64,000 bases of DNA from Ahaetulla prasina (GCF_028640845.1 NC_080548.1:18783321-18847320); one strand, 5' to 3'. Positions 52,416 through 62,689 are shown, counted from the stretch's first letter. Notes: generated by a model from the sequence alone, not told the origin. Numbers and translations are program-made.

Positions 52416-52664
52416 GGGCCGGGATAGCTCAGGCAATAGAGAAGCCTGTTATTAGAACACAGAGCCTGCAATTACTGCAGGTTCGAGCCCGGCCCAAGGT
52501 TGACTCAGCCTTCCACCCTTTATAAGGTAGGTAAAATGAGGACCCAGATTGTTGGGGGGGCAATAAGTTGACTTTGTAAAAAATATACAAATAGAATGAG
52601 ACTATTGCCTTATACATTGTAAGCCGCCCTGAGTCTTCGGAGAAGGGCGGGGTATAAATGTAAA
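52416..52664 (+). mobile_element. tRNA/L2 SINE with L2 hairpin tail
   Basis: tRNA-like head 'gccgggatagctcaggcaatagag' with B box 'gcaggttcgagcccgg', then 'caaggttgactcagccttcc' and 'aaaatgaggacccaga', ending in the L2 3' hairpin 'gccgccctgagtcttcggag'. The tail is the same as that of the L2 LINE at 60560-60605, supporting L2-dependent mobilisation. Confidence 0.9.
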
Positions 52665-52998
52665 CAAAAAAAAAACCCCAAAAAAACCAAAAACTTGAGG
52701 ACATGGAGAATTGTTACCAACTTTGTATAACTTTCTGTGATGACTGGGTAAACTAAATACCTGATTGAAGAATCACCATAATACTTTTATTTATTTGATC
52801 TTTATCCCATCGTTATGGTTTTTAATTGTACTGAAATAGAAATCACACTTTTTTTGGATCACCGATATTTGGAGTGTAGCCATGCATTTGCCATGATCCT
52901 TGACCAAGTGTCAAATCTTTGGCCTGGAAAAAATAGTACACTGATAGTCTAAAAGGATCCAGGTTCTGGAATACTGTCTTAGAACCTTAATAAAATTT
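52665..52998. other. unassigned, about 330 bp
   Basis: No gene or element recognised. Confidence 0.4.
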
Positions 52999-53361
52999 TG
53001 TTGTGGTTAGTTGCGAAGTCGTGTTCTACCCATCGTGACCCCATGGACAACGTTCCTCCAGGCCTCCCTGTCCTCTACCATCCTTTGGAGTCCATTTAAG
53101 CTCACGCTGACTGCCTCAGTGACTCCATCCAGCCACCTCGTTCTCTGCTGTCCCCTTCTTCTTTTGCCCTCAATCTTCCCCAGCATTCGGCTCTTCTCCA
53201 GTGAGTCGTTCCCTCTCCTTAGGTGGCCAAAGTATTTGAGTTTCATCTTCAGGATCTGGCCTTCTAAAGAGGAGTCAGGGTTGATCTCCTCTAGGACTGA
53301 CCGGTTTGATCACCTTGCAGTCCAAGGGACTCGCAGGAGTCTTCTCCAGCACCATAGTTAA
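52999..53361 (-). mobile_element. Bov-B LINE 3' end
   Basis: The minus strand encodes the end of the Bov-B ORF: 'MKLKYFGHLRRGNDSLEKSRM', 'GKRRRGQQRTRWLDGVTEA' and 'REAWRNVVHGVTMGRTRLRN', stop near 53007, then a short 3' UTR. About 79 codons are uninterrupted. Bov-B is an RTE-clade LINE known for repeated horizontal transfer between squamates and ruminants, and provides the tail of Sauria SINE. Confidence 0.92.
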
Positions 53362-53917
53362 TAAAATAATTTTAATAAAATAATTTGGAATGAAAACGTA
53401 TATTTGACATTGACCTGGGATGGTGACTGAGGAATCTTCCTTGCAGAGAGTGAAGGTTTCTGGTAGAACGTATAAGGTGTGACCGAGAAAGTAAGAACGG
53501 TGTCTCCTAATGTAAGCTGGCTGTTGGTCTTCCTGAAGGGTGTTATTGACTGGTGAATATCTGAACTACATCATATCATTTTTATCTGCCCAATATATTG
53601 ACCTGAATTTTTCTAATTAGACCCTGCAACGTTTAGAAATGGGCAGAGGCTCCCTTTTAGAGTCCAAATCCCCACTTCATTATTTTGAAGGAGAGGTAAA
53701 AAGCTTTTGGATGATAAAATTGCTGTGACTTATGAAGGCTGAGTGGCTCACAAAGGCAGCGATATGCACTCCGAGACAAAGGATCTTTGTGTGGATGGAT
53801 GAGTGGGTGGGTGGAGGCTCCCTTGAATTGGATATCCAGGGTTTTCATAAATGTTACTGGAGAATCAAGCCTACTGTTTGTACAAATGGCCATGGCACCA
53901 AACTGGGGAAGGGCTTC
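53362..53917. other. unassigned, about 555 bp
   Basis: No gene or element recognised. Confidence 0.4.
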
Positions 53918-54090
53918 TCCTTCTCCTTCTTCCTCTTCCTCTTCCCCTCCTCCTCCTCCTCCTCCTCCTCCTCCTCCTCCTCCTCCTCCTCCTCCTCCTC
54001 CTCCTCCTCCCCTTCCCCCTTCCCCTTCCCCTTCCCCTTCCCCTCCTCCTTCCTCCTTCCTCCTTCCTCCTTTCTCCTCCTCTTCCTCCT
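53918..54090 (+). repeat. (CCT)n array with CCCCTT block
   Basis: About 20 pure CTC units at 53948-54010, then (CCCCTT)n at 54011-54043 and (CCTCCTT)n to 54090. Derived poly-Ser/Leu/Pro frames are artefacts. Confidence 0.96.
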
Positions 54091-54290
54091 AGCATATTCC
54101 CTCAAATGCAGGGTCTGCTTTTTGGATCATTGAATGCCACTTTGCACAGTCAGCTGCGTCTCTGAGGCACAGAGCAACGGCTTGCATATCTTTGTTGATG
54201 GTGTCTTGCCATCTCTGTTTTGGATGCCCACAAGGTCACTGGCCATTGACTTCTAGTTTGTAGGCAGTCTTGGCTACAGTGGAAGGTGCT

Positions 54291-54809
54291 TGTTGTGTCT
54301 TGCCCGCCCTCAGAGCAGCCGGGGCCTTCTTACCTGCTCCCGAACACTGAGGAATGTATGCCTCCCGGCCCAAGTCCTGGCTCCATGCCCACACAAACTG
54401 CAGAAGAAGGAGCATCTCCCTGCCCCAGCCCTGACTCCATGCCCAGGCAAACGGAGCAGCTAGACCCCTCCCCCTCCTCCACAGCATGTGAGCCTGAGGA
54501 GGGTTTATTACCAACAGCTGATTGGTGTGACCCTCGCATCAGAAGATTGGATAGGCGGAGGCAACAGAGGGAAGGGAGGGGCAGGCCTTAATGAGTGCTG
54601 AGTCATGGAGCCACACCCCATGGCCTATATAAAGGATCTACTTTCTGGCAGTCTCTGAGTCAGGCAAAAGTCGAACTTATCTTGCTGAAGTCACTTACTG
54701 GTCTCCTGCCTGCTCTGAGGACTTTGCTAGGACTTTGGGCAGAGCTGCAGAGGCAAGCCTGATTCGGATTTCCCTGACCCGGCCGTCAGCGGAGGAGTGG
54801 GACACGACA
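54291..54809 (+). mobile_element. solo LTR (519 bp), exact 5-bp TSD
   Basis: TGTTGTGTCTTGCCC...GACACGACA with exact GTGCT duplications at 54286-54290 and 54810-54814. Nearly identical by eye to 12215-12736, with a 3-bp in-frame deletion and few substitutions. The U3 frame stays open to a stop near 54589, ending 'RIRRLDRRRQQ'. Inserted into a LINE relic. Confidence 0.95.
54599..54634 (+). promoter_or_regulatory. LTR core promoter: AP-1 site and TATA box
   Basis: TGAGTCA at 54599-54605 and TATATAAAG at 54626-54634, with the same spacing as in the sister LTR. Confidence 0.75.
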
Positions 54810-55385
54810 GTGCTGCTCTTTGGACATGTCCATACCAGCGGAGCCAGCCTTCTTTCATCTTCTCTATAATTGGTGGCACACCAAAATGTTGTTGAATGGT
54901 ATCATTTGTGATGTGGTCAAGAAGGATGATGCCCGATATCCTATTGGAGCATTTGCATTTCTATGGCATGGAGATAGTTTTTGGTCCCTGTTGTTGCTGC
55001 CCAGCATTCAGTGCTATATAGTGCAACTGGGCAGATGGTTGTCTTGTAAATCTTAGATTTAAGACGCGTTGGCATTCATCTGTCAGATAACATACTTGTG
55101 AGTTGTCGCCAACGCATCCAGGCTGCAGTCACCCTTGCTTGCATCTTGCCATTGATGTCGCCATTACCTTGGAGGTGGGATCCCAGATACCGAAAAATGT
55201 TCTGATTCATCTCTGCCTAGGAAATTATTATTATGATTCAAGGTGCAGTCAGCCAGATGTTCAGACTGGGTTTGGTACTCTTGTCTACCGATCGAGTCCT
55301 TCCAAGGACCTGGGATGGGCAGATGTGGATGTGTTAGAGGTATCATCGCTGGATGTAAGCTGTTCCAAGGAAAGTTGCCTTATGC

Positions 55386-55521
55386 CAGGGGTGTCAAATT
55401 CGTGTCATCACGGCAGCCTCACGTGACATATTGGGACTTTTTCCCCCTTTGCTAAACCGGCTGGGGGCTGGGGTCAGCACGTGACACCTCCAGCCCGCGA
55501 GCGGCAGGTTTGACACACCTG
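55386..55521. mobile_element. hAT-type MITE (family E), exact TSD
   Basis: CAGGGGTGTCAAATTC...GGTTTGACACACCTG; exact 8-bp TSDs CCTTATGC at 55378-55385 and 55522-55529. Inserted in the LINE relic. Confidence 0.95.
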
Positions 55522-55871
55522 CCTTATGCAATTGACTGATGGTGATTTTTGTCAATGCTGATAGTATTCAAGTGGTGCTCCAGTTGCTTTGGCATTGCAC
55601 CCAAGGTACCAATGACTGTTGGCACTATCTTTGCATTCTTTTGCCGTAGTCATTCTATTTCTATTTGCAGGTCTTTATATTTTGTTATCTTTTCCAGTTC
55701 CTTCTCTTATTTTCATCAATTGATTTGCTGTCCATCTTTCAGTTCAAAGCGATTCTGAGAAAGAAGGATGAAGGATAGAGGGTTGCCCCCAAATACATTG
55801 GAAGCCAAAAGAAGATACTTCTTTTGTATGTATTCCAGCACTGTGTTTGTCCTTTTCCCAGAATTTAAGAT

Positions 55872-56295
55872 CAGGGGTGGACTGCTGGGGGTTTGCAGGG
55901 GTTTGGGAGAACCTCTAGCTAAGATTCTGTGCAATTTGGAGAACTCCTAAATACAACTCCTGGCTGGCCCCACTCCACCCCTCCCCTCCCCTCCCAGGAG
56001 TCCCCACGTGACCTGTTTGGGATGCAGGTAAGTGCAGGGTGTGTGAGGAGACTTGGGGAGGGCAAAAAACTGTCCTACCGAAAGAAAAATAGGCCTACTG
56101 TAAGAGGGTCTCCGGAGCCTGGGGAGGCCGTTTTTGCCATCTCGGAGGCTCGAGGAAAGCCCCCAGAGCCCAGAGAAGGCAAAAAAGCCCCCCCACTGTG
56201 GTGCAGGAGGCTGACTAGGCCACGCCCACCATGGCCACGCCCACACAGCAACCGGGCAGAGAACCCCTTGCTAAAATTTTTGAAGCCCACCCCTG
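55872..56295 (+). mobile_element. hAT-type MITE (family D), exact TSD
   Basis: CAGGGGTGGACTGCTGGGG...AAGCCCACCCCTG; exact 8-bp TSDs TTTAAGAT at 55864-55871 and 56296-56303. Non-coding. Confidence 0.95.
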
Positions 56296-56536
56296 TTTAA
56301 GATGGGTGTTTAACTGGCACTTCAGTTTAAATGTCTCCTTTTTCCCCAAACACTGAGGTGGCCTCTTCTAGCTCTTCGAATATTTGCAGGTAAATTGTAG
56401 TTTTTAAGCGGTGATTTGCTTAACAACCATGGCGACAAAGGTCATAAAATGTGGCCGTGACTTTTTTTAACAACCACCTTACATAGCCACGGAAATTTTG
56501 CTCCCAGTTGTGGTCATGACTTGAAGACAACCTGTA

Positions 56537-57346
56537 CAGTAATTCTTGACTTATGACCATAATTGAGCCCAATATTTCTGTTGTGAAGTGAGACATTTGT
56601 TAATTGAATTTTGCCCCATTTTACGAATTTTCTTGCCACAAGAATGGTTAAGCGAATCAACGGCAGTTAAGTTAGTTGCCTGGTTTTAAAGTGAATCTCT
56701 CTTCCCCAGTGGTGGGTTTCAGAGGTTCTGACCAGTTCTGGAGAACTGGTAGTGGAAATTTTGAGTAGTTCAGTGAACTGGCCCCGCCCCCATCTATTCT
56801 CTGCCTCCCGAGTCCCAGCTGATCGGGAGGAAATGGGGATTTTGCAGTAAGCTTCCCCTGGAGTGGGGAGGGAATGGAGATTTTACAGTATCCTTCCCTT
56901 GGAGTGGGGAGGGAATGGAGATTTTACAGTATCCTTCCCCTGGAGTGGGGAGGGAGTGGAGATTTTACAGTATCCTTCCCCTGGAGTGGGGAGGGAATGG
57001 AGATTTCACCGTATCCTTCCCCTGGATTGGGGAGGGAATGGAGATTTTACAATATCCTTCCCCTGCCACGCCCACCAAGCCATGCCACGCCCACCATGCC
57101 ACGCCCACAGAACCGGCAGAAAAAAAAATTGAAACCCACCATTGGTTTTCCCCTGGATTTTGCTTGTCAGAAGGTCACCAAAAGTGATCACATGACCCCG
57201 GAACATTGCAACCTTCACCAGTCTAAGTCAGTTGCCAATCATCTGCAATGATTTTAAGTGTGAAAAACAGTTATAAGTGACGTTTTTTCAGTGCCGTAGT
57301 AACTTCGGACAGTCACTAAACGAACTTTTGCAAGTTGAGGACTGCT
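56537..57346 (+). mobile_element. Tigger-like MITE, complete, with nested hAT MITE
   Basis: TA-CAGTAATTCTTGACTTATGACC at the left (TA 56535-56536) and 'gcaagttgaggactgct'-TA at the right (57347-57348). Body words 'gagcccaatatttctg', 'tgccccattttacgaattttcttgccac' and 'cttgtcagaaggtcacc'. About 370 bp without the nested element. Confidence 0.85.
56707..57144 (+). mobile_element. hAT-type MITE (family A) with 41-bp internal repeats
   Basis: CAGTGGTGGGTTTCAGAGG...GAAACCCACCATTG; flanks ctcttccc/gttttccc (5 of 8). Between about 56850 and 57060 a 41-bp unit ('cctggagtggggagggaatgg' plus 'agattttacagtatccttc') is repeated five times with few changes. Other family A copies have one to three units. 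Confidence 0.9.
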
Positions 57347-57348
57347 TA

Positions 57349-58009
57349 CGTTTGACGGATGGATGGACTGAGTAAGGCCATTTCCACGCATCCTTTCAGA
57401 GCGGACAAGAGGGAACTGCAAGTGATGCTGCGGTCCAGGGTGTTTTTCCTCTGGGCTTCTGGCTTTGTCCTTACTTGGTGCTCCATTCTTCCTTTCAACA
57501 GTTAATATTTGATGCCCACGGAGCAGGTTTATTTATCAGTTTGCTAAGGTTTTTAAAGATTCTCTTGATGGTTTTGCTTTTCCGAAACCTTTCTGCTTGT
57601 GCAAACCCCAGGAGTCTCTTAGGTCTGTCATGGTTGGTGCCGTTTTGGAGATGCAAGTAATAGTACCCAAAGTCTGAACATTGCAAACGAGCCATAAATA
57701 ACTTTTGGGGGAACAAGGGCACAAGAGCGTCCATTCGTTCCTGACCTATCTCTCAGCCAGAGACATCCTAGGCACACTGAGGGTGAGTGCTATTGTGTCA
57801 AAGGGATGCCTAACCTAATTTAGCATAACTTATGATCTATGGCTGCGCAAAGCTTTGAAGGTTGTGCGCCGGTCCCTTTGGCAGAGCTTTGTGTAAAGCG
57901 GCTCTTCAGAATTATTCCACAAAGCAACAGGGGTCTTTGCTTCTAACGGAGAAACAAAGTGGGCGTCTTCCTTCATTTTCCTTGGCCTCCAGTAGCTACA
58001 GGATTCAGG
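57349..58009. other. unassigned, about 660 bp
   Basis: No gene or element recognised; overlapping short frames on both strands at 57475-57734 have no domain. Confidence 0.4.
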
Positions 58010-58011
58010 TA

Positions 58012-58365
58012 CAGGGGATGCGGTAGCTCAAGGGGCTAGGACACTGAGCTTGTCGATCGGAAGGTTGGCAGTTCAGAGGTTCGAATCCCTGGTGCAGCTG
58101 TGTAACCGAGTGAGTCCTGTTACTTGTCCCAGCTTGTGCCAACCTAGCAGTTTGAATGTACGTAAAAATGCAAGTAGAAAAAATAGGGACCACCTTTGGT
58201 GGGAAGGTAACAGCGTTCCGTGCGCCTTTGGCATTGAGTCACGCCAGCCTCACGACCACGGAGTCGTCTTCGGACAGCGCTGGCTCTTCAGCTTTGAAAC
58301 GGAGATGAGTACCGCCCCCTAGAGTCAGGAACGACTAGCACATATGTGCAAGGGGAACCTTTACC
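58012..58365 (+). mobile_element. Sauria SINE, full length, sense
   Basis: A box 'ggtagctcaaggggctagga', B box GGTTCGAATCC near 58079, full body and tail 'cctttaccttttt'. The flanks share AGCTACAGG, consistent with a TSD. Confidence 0.94.
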
Positions 58366-58570
58366 TTTTTAGCTACAGGTTCATGTATTCTACGGGGGGG
58401 GGGAACTTATCCCAGTTATTAGAATTGCCAGTTAACATGCTGTGATGATGTGAAGAGAATGAAACACTCTGTTGGTTTTGATAAGAAGAAATGTCATGCT
58501 CCCAGGCCGCAAAATGTGTGTTTCTAGGTGCAATTCAAGGTGCTGGTGGTTACCTTTAAAGCCCTACATG

Positions 58571-58707
58571 CAGTGCTGGGATTCAGTCAGTTCGCACCAC
58601 TTCGGGAGAACTGGTTGTTAACTTTCTGAGCAGTTTGGTAAACTGATTGTTGGAAGAAATCATTAGGACAGAGAACCGGTTGTTAAATTACTTGAATCCC
58701 ACCACTG
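58571..58707. mobile_element. hAT-type MITE (family H), exact TSD
   Basis: CAGTGCTGGGATTCAG...TGAATCCCACCACTG; exact 8-bp TSDs CCTACATG at 58563-58570 and 58708-58715. Confidence 0.95.
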
Positions 58708-58861
58708 CCTACATGGCTTGGGACCGGGGTACCTGAGCGATCGCCGTAGATTGGGAAGAGGCCATTTAGTCCAACTTTCTGCTTAGTGCAAATGTGATGA
58801 CGCTCCGAGATGCTTCCCCAGATACTGCTCCAGATGTCAGTTTGGAGGAGAATGAATCAGT

Positions 58862-59183
58862 TAGTGGTGGGATCCATTTTTTTTTTACTACCGGTTCTGT
58901 GGGTGTGGCATGGTAGGTATGGCATGGCTTGGTGGGCATGGCAGGGGAAGGATACAGTAAAATCTCCATTCCTGCCCCACTCCAGGGGAAGGAAACTATA
59001 AAATCTCCATTCCCTCTCCACTCCAAGGGAAGGTTACTGCAAAATCCCCATTTCCTCCCAATCAGCTGGGATCAGATGGGGGCGGAGCTAGTCAGAGGAG
59101 TTATTCACCGGTTCTCCGAACTACTTAAAATTTCTGCTACCGGTTCTCCAGAACTGGTCAGAACCTGCTGAAACCCACCTCTG
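58862..59183 (-). mobile_element. hAT-type MITE (family A)
   Basis: TAGTGGTGGGATCC...GAAACCCACCTCTG; flanks gaatcagt/gaaccagt differ at one base. Inverted family A core with two to three copies of the 'ccactcca.gggaagg' unit. Confidence 0.9.
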
Positions 59184-59640
59184 GAACCAGTCCCAGGAAC
59201 TTCAGAAGGGGAATTGATCAATGGCTCTGAGCAGGCAGCTGAGAGGGATTTGGCTGAAGCACAGCTGCAGCAGGACTGCCCCGAAGGCTTCAGGAAGGGA
59301 AAGCACACAGCTGTAGCTGGTTAGTGATGATGATGATGAGGAAATGCCTTCTGTGGCTGATCCAAAAACATGTAAGGCAGAGAAAAGGCAGGAGCAGCAA
59401 AGGTCAGCCCAGTTGCTTGTGAGGAGGCAGCCTCGTCCCTCTTGATGGGCTGGACAGAAGCTGGCTATTTAGCACAGCAGACAAAGGGAGGTGATGCTGG
59501 GAACAACATGTTCCTTGCCTAGCTGTATGTTTCCTGGTTGTTGTGATTCCAGCCTTGCCTTGGATTGACCCTGTTCCTTGACTTTGGATCATGCCTTGTG
59601 AACTCTGGACTTTCCTTGCCTCATGTACCCTCTTGTATTG
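59184..59640 (+). mobile_element. probable LTR fragment
   Basis: Gln/Arg-rich sense wording ('AEKRQEQQRSAQLLVRRQ' near 59366-59437) followed by 'gctggctatttagcacagc' and a C/T-rich 3' part recall the layout of the other LTRs. It lacks visible TG/CA ends and a partner copy. Joined directly to the L2 copy. Confidence 0.4.
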
Positions 59641-60642
59641 TGGATTTAATCAGGCTCCGACTCAACCCATCCAAGACGGAGTGGCTGTGGATGCCGGCGT
59701 CCTGGCACAGTCAGCTTACTCCATCGCTGACTGTGGGGGGCGAATCGTTAGCCCCCAGGGAATCGGTGCACAATTTAGGCGTTCTCCTGGATGCACGGCT
59801 GTCTTTAGAAGACCATTTGACAGCCGTCGCCAGGGGAGCTTTTCATCAGGTTCGCCTGATTCGCCAATTGCGCCCTTTCCTGGACCGGGACGCGTTATGC
59901 ACGGTCACTCATGCCCTCGTCACTTCCCGTCTGGATTATTGCAATGCTCTCTACATGGGGCTCCCCTTGAGGAGCACCCGGAGGCTCCAACTGGTGCAGA
60001 ATGCGGCCACACGGGGGATTGAGGGAGCTCCTCGTAGCTCCCATGTAACACCTCTCCTGCGTAGGCTGCATTGGTTGCTGGTGGTCTTCCGGGTGCGCTT
60101 CAAGGTGTTGGTTATCATCTTTAAAGCGCTCCATGGCATTGGACCGGGATATTTACGGGACCGCCTGCTGCCGACAGTTACCTCCCATTGTCCGATACGT
60201 CCAGTGCGCACCCACAGGGAGGGTTTTCTTAGGGTGCCGTCGGCTAGTCAATGTCGGCTGGCAGCCCCCAGGGGAAGGGTGTTCTCTGTGGGGGCCCCAG
60301 CTTTATGGAATGAGCTGCCGGTGGGACTCCGTCTCCTCCCTGATCTCCGGACCTTTAAGCGCGAGCTCAAGACTTTCTTTTTTCACCAAGCGGGGCTGGC
60401 CTGATTGATTTTAGTATGGGGATTTTAGTGGGTTTTTTATAGGGTTTTACCTAGGTTTTAGTTTTGATAAATTTTAGCTAATATTTTAATGTTACAGCGA
60501 TTGAATCAGTTTTTTAAATTTGATAGTGTATTTTAAATTTTTGGGGATTCTTGTCGTTTTATTGGCTGTACACCGCCCTGAGTCTTCGGAGAAGGGCGGT
60601 ATAAAAATATGAATAAATAAATAAATAAATAAATAAATAAAT
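59640..60642 (+). mobile_element. L2 LINE, ORF2 C-terminus and 3' UTR, well preserved
   Basis: About 250 uninterrupted codons to the stop at 60402-60404. In order: 'LRLNPSKTEWLWM', 'HNLGVLLDARLSLEDHL', 'RLDYCNALYMGLP', 'RRLHWLLVVFRVRFKVL', 'FKALHGIGPGYLRDRL' and 'GAPALWNELPVGLR'. The RT catalytic core lies upstream and is missing. The 3' UTR ends in the L2 hairpin 'ccgccctgagtcttcggag' and an (AATA)n tail at 60612-60642. Not autonomous, but evidently young. Confidence 0.93.
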
Positions 60643-60892
60643 TTTGCCTAATGAATTTATCATGTTTGGGAAACTTTCACATGCCTCATGGACTCACTGG
60701 CCATTGCTCCATGGACTAGCATTGCTCTGCATTTGGTTTGACTTAATTGGGACAGATCTGGGTTTTGGGTGATGGGAACTGCTGGAGAGTATTAATAAAT
60801 CCACTGTACCACCATTACGTATGCATGTGAGTTGAGTGGAACAGCACAGTAAGAATCCAAATAAACTGCTGCAGCCAATGGTTGCTTAAAGT

Positions 60893-61232
60893 AAAGGTAA
60901 AGGTTTCCGTCGCATATATGTGCTAGTCATTCTCGACTCTAGGTGGGCGATCCTCATCTCCGTTTCAAACCGAAAAGCCAGCGCTGTCTGAAGACGTCTC
61001 CGTGGTCATGTGGCCAGCATGACTAAACACCAAAGGCACACGGAACGCTGTTACCTTCCCATCCCTATTTTTCTACTTGCATTTTTTATGTGCTTTCAAA
61101 CTGCTAGGTTGGCAGAAGCTGGGACAAGTCACGGGAGCTCACCCCGTTACGCGGCCCTAGGGATTCGAACTGCTGAACTGCCGACCTTTCTGATCGACAA
61201 GCTCATCGTTTTAGCCACTGAGCCACCATGCC
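60893..61232 (-). mobile_element. Sauria SINE, minus, with small deletion
   Basis: All landmarks on the minus strand, but the 'caccaaaggtggt' segment is deleted ('ttaccttcccatccctattt' at 61050-61069). No clear TSD. Confidence 0.9.
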
Positions 61233-62685
61233 CTTGATGGACTTAGTCTCTCCTTAAACACATCCTTAAGGAGAGGCTGGGCAACCGGTTGCTTTAATGT
61301 CAGACCAATAGGCAGCGTTCCCCCCCACCCCACCTCTTGAAGGCTGAACAAGAAAGGGTTCTTCTGAAACATAAAACTGTGATTTCATATCCTACTATGA
61401 ACGAGAACAAGAAAATCAAAGGAAAAAAAACAAAACCTGAAGGACTCCATGGGGGAAATCTACCCACATGCAGAGCTGGGGCGCCCTGGAGATATTTGCA
61501 GAACTCAGAGTCTCAAGCAAAGGCTGTACTAATTACCGAGACAATTATTGTGACTATTAGGAAGTTAGTCTTGGTTGCACACAGCTTTCCTCCTGTGTAG
61601 GCCACATCATCTCTCATTAAGTCAAAAGCGCCTATGGGGATTGGCAGCAGAGTGCTGGTATGTTATAAGAGGACTTGGTCCCTTATTTTCTTCTCTCTGC
61701 CTCCCTCCCTCCCTCCATTCATTTGCCTTCCGGGCAATCTGGTAGGCATTGCATCGTTGTAAGGTTAAATAAACTGGAAATTGGCTATTGCCAGCTGCTA
61801 ACTTGGTTGCCCGAGGCTGTGACAAAGCCATGTACTTGGCACCTTGTTCTCACTTAACAGTTGTGCTCTAGAATTCCTCCTCGGCTTGAGCATCCCATGG
61901 TTTTGACCCTGAACTTTGTAGCGGCATAGAAGCTTTCTTCTGTCCTTCAACTATAAGGCAGATTGGAGGTTCCACGGATAGCAGGAACTGAGGTCAGCAT
62001 TTGAGGAGATAATTCTGTCAAATGTATATTGATGTCTTTGCAGAAGCTGACTGAAGTGGAATGCCCTCCAGATATAAACCAGATCAGGATATATTAGTTA
62101 GACTTCTTTGAGCCCAAGGAAAAAAGGCATGGAATATTTCAGGGAAGAAGACTTTATTCAGGGTCAGTGCAGTACCTTACTAATGAGGTAGAAAGCATAC
62201 GGAACCACCTTGGTCGTCAGAAAAAAAAAATCTCAGAACTTGCACTGAAGGGTATCTTTATTAGGTCAGCTTGTGGTTCGAAAATTGCATGGATGGCTTT
62301 GAGGTTACAAGAGCTGGTCAACAAGAAAAGAAAAAGAGGCTGAAATTAAAGACATTTTTAAAGCAGAGTTTGGCAAGGTTTTATTCAACTTGCACATGAG
62401 AGTAAGCTTGCAAGTACAATACAACCTATCGGGAAGGCTGGTGTGCAAGAATTCAAGTCAGGTAATTCCAGGAATAAGCAATCAATAATAGACCTCTATT
62501 TTCTTTTTGACTGTAAAGAACCAAGTGATTCTCTAACCAGAAGGTGTGAGGAGTAACGTGCGTGTACTTCACAAGGTGGTTAAAGATTTAGGAGCCGCAT
62601 TTTGCATCCTGGTTAGTATTAACTTTCTTGTAAGGCTGACATGTCGTGCGAAACTAAATTCATTGGTTAATTTATAATTTATAAG
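61233..62685. other. unassigned, about 1.45 kb
   Basis: C-rich run at 61320-61333 and A run at 62220-62229; otherwise unique-looking. No gene: open frames are short and without domains. Confidence 0.4.
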
Positions 62686-62689
62686 GCCT

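Larger units (their letters stand above)
54100..55745 (-). mobile_element. non-LTR retrotransposon relic in three pieces
   Basis: Minus strand, pieces 54100-54285, 54815-55380 and 55530-55745. Recognisable peptide runs: 'DTINKDMQAVALCLRDAADC' and 'WHSMIQK' (54120-54215) at the C-terminal end, and 'GWLRWYGHVQRA' just across the LTR. These match the post-RT region of LINE ORFs. Upstream frames are broken. It was interrupted by an LTR and by a palindromic MITE. Clade not assigned. Confidence 0.68.

Noticed and set aside
12215..54809. A single ~42-kb provirus bounded by the two similar LTRs
   Set aside because: Each LTR has its own different exact 5-bp TSD on both sides and the DNA between them is a mosaic of unrelated elements, so they are two solo LTRs.
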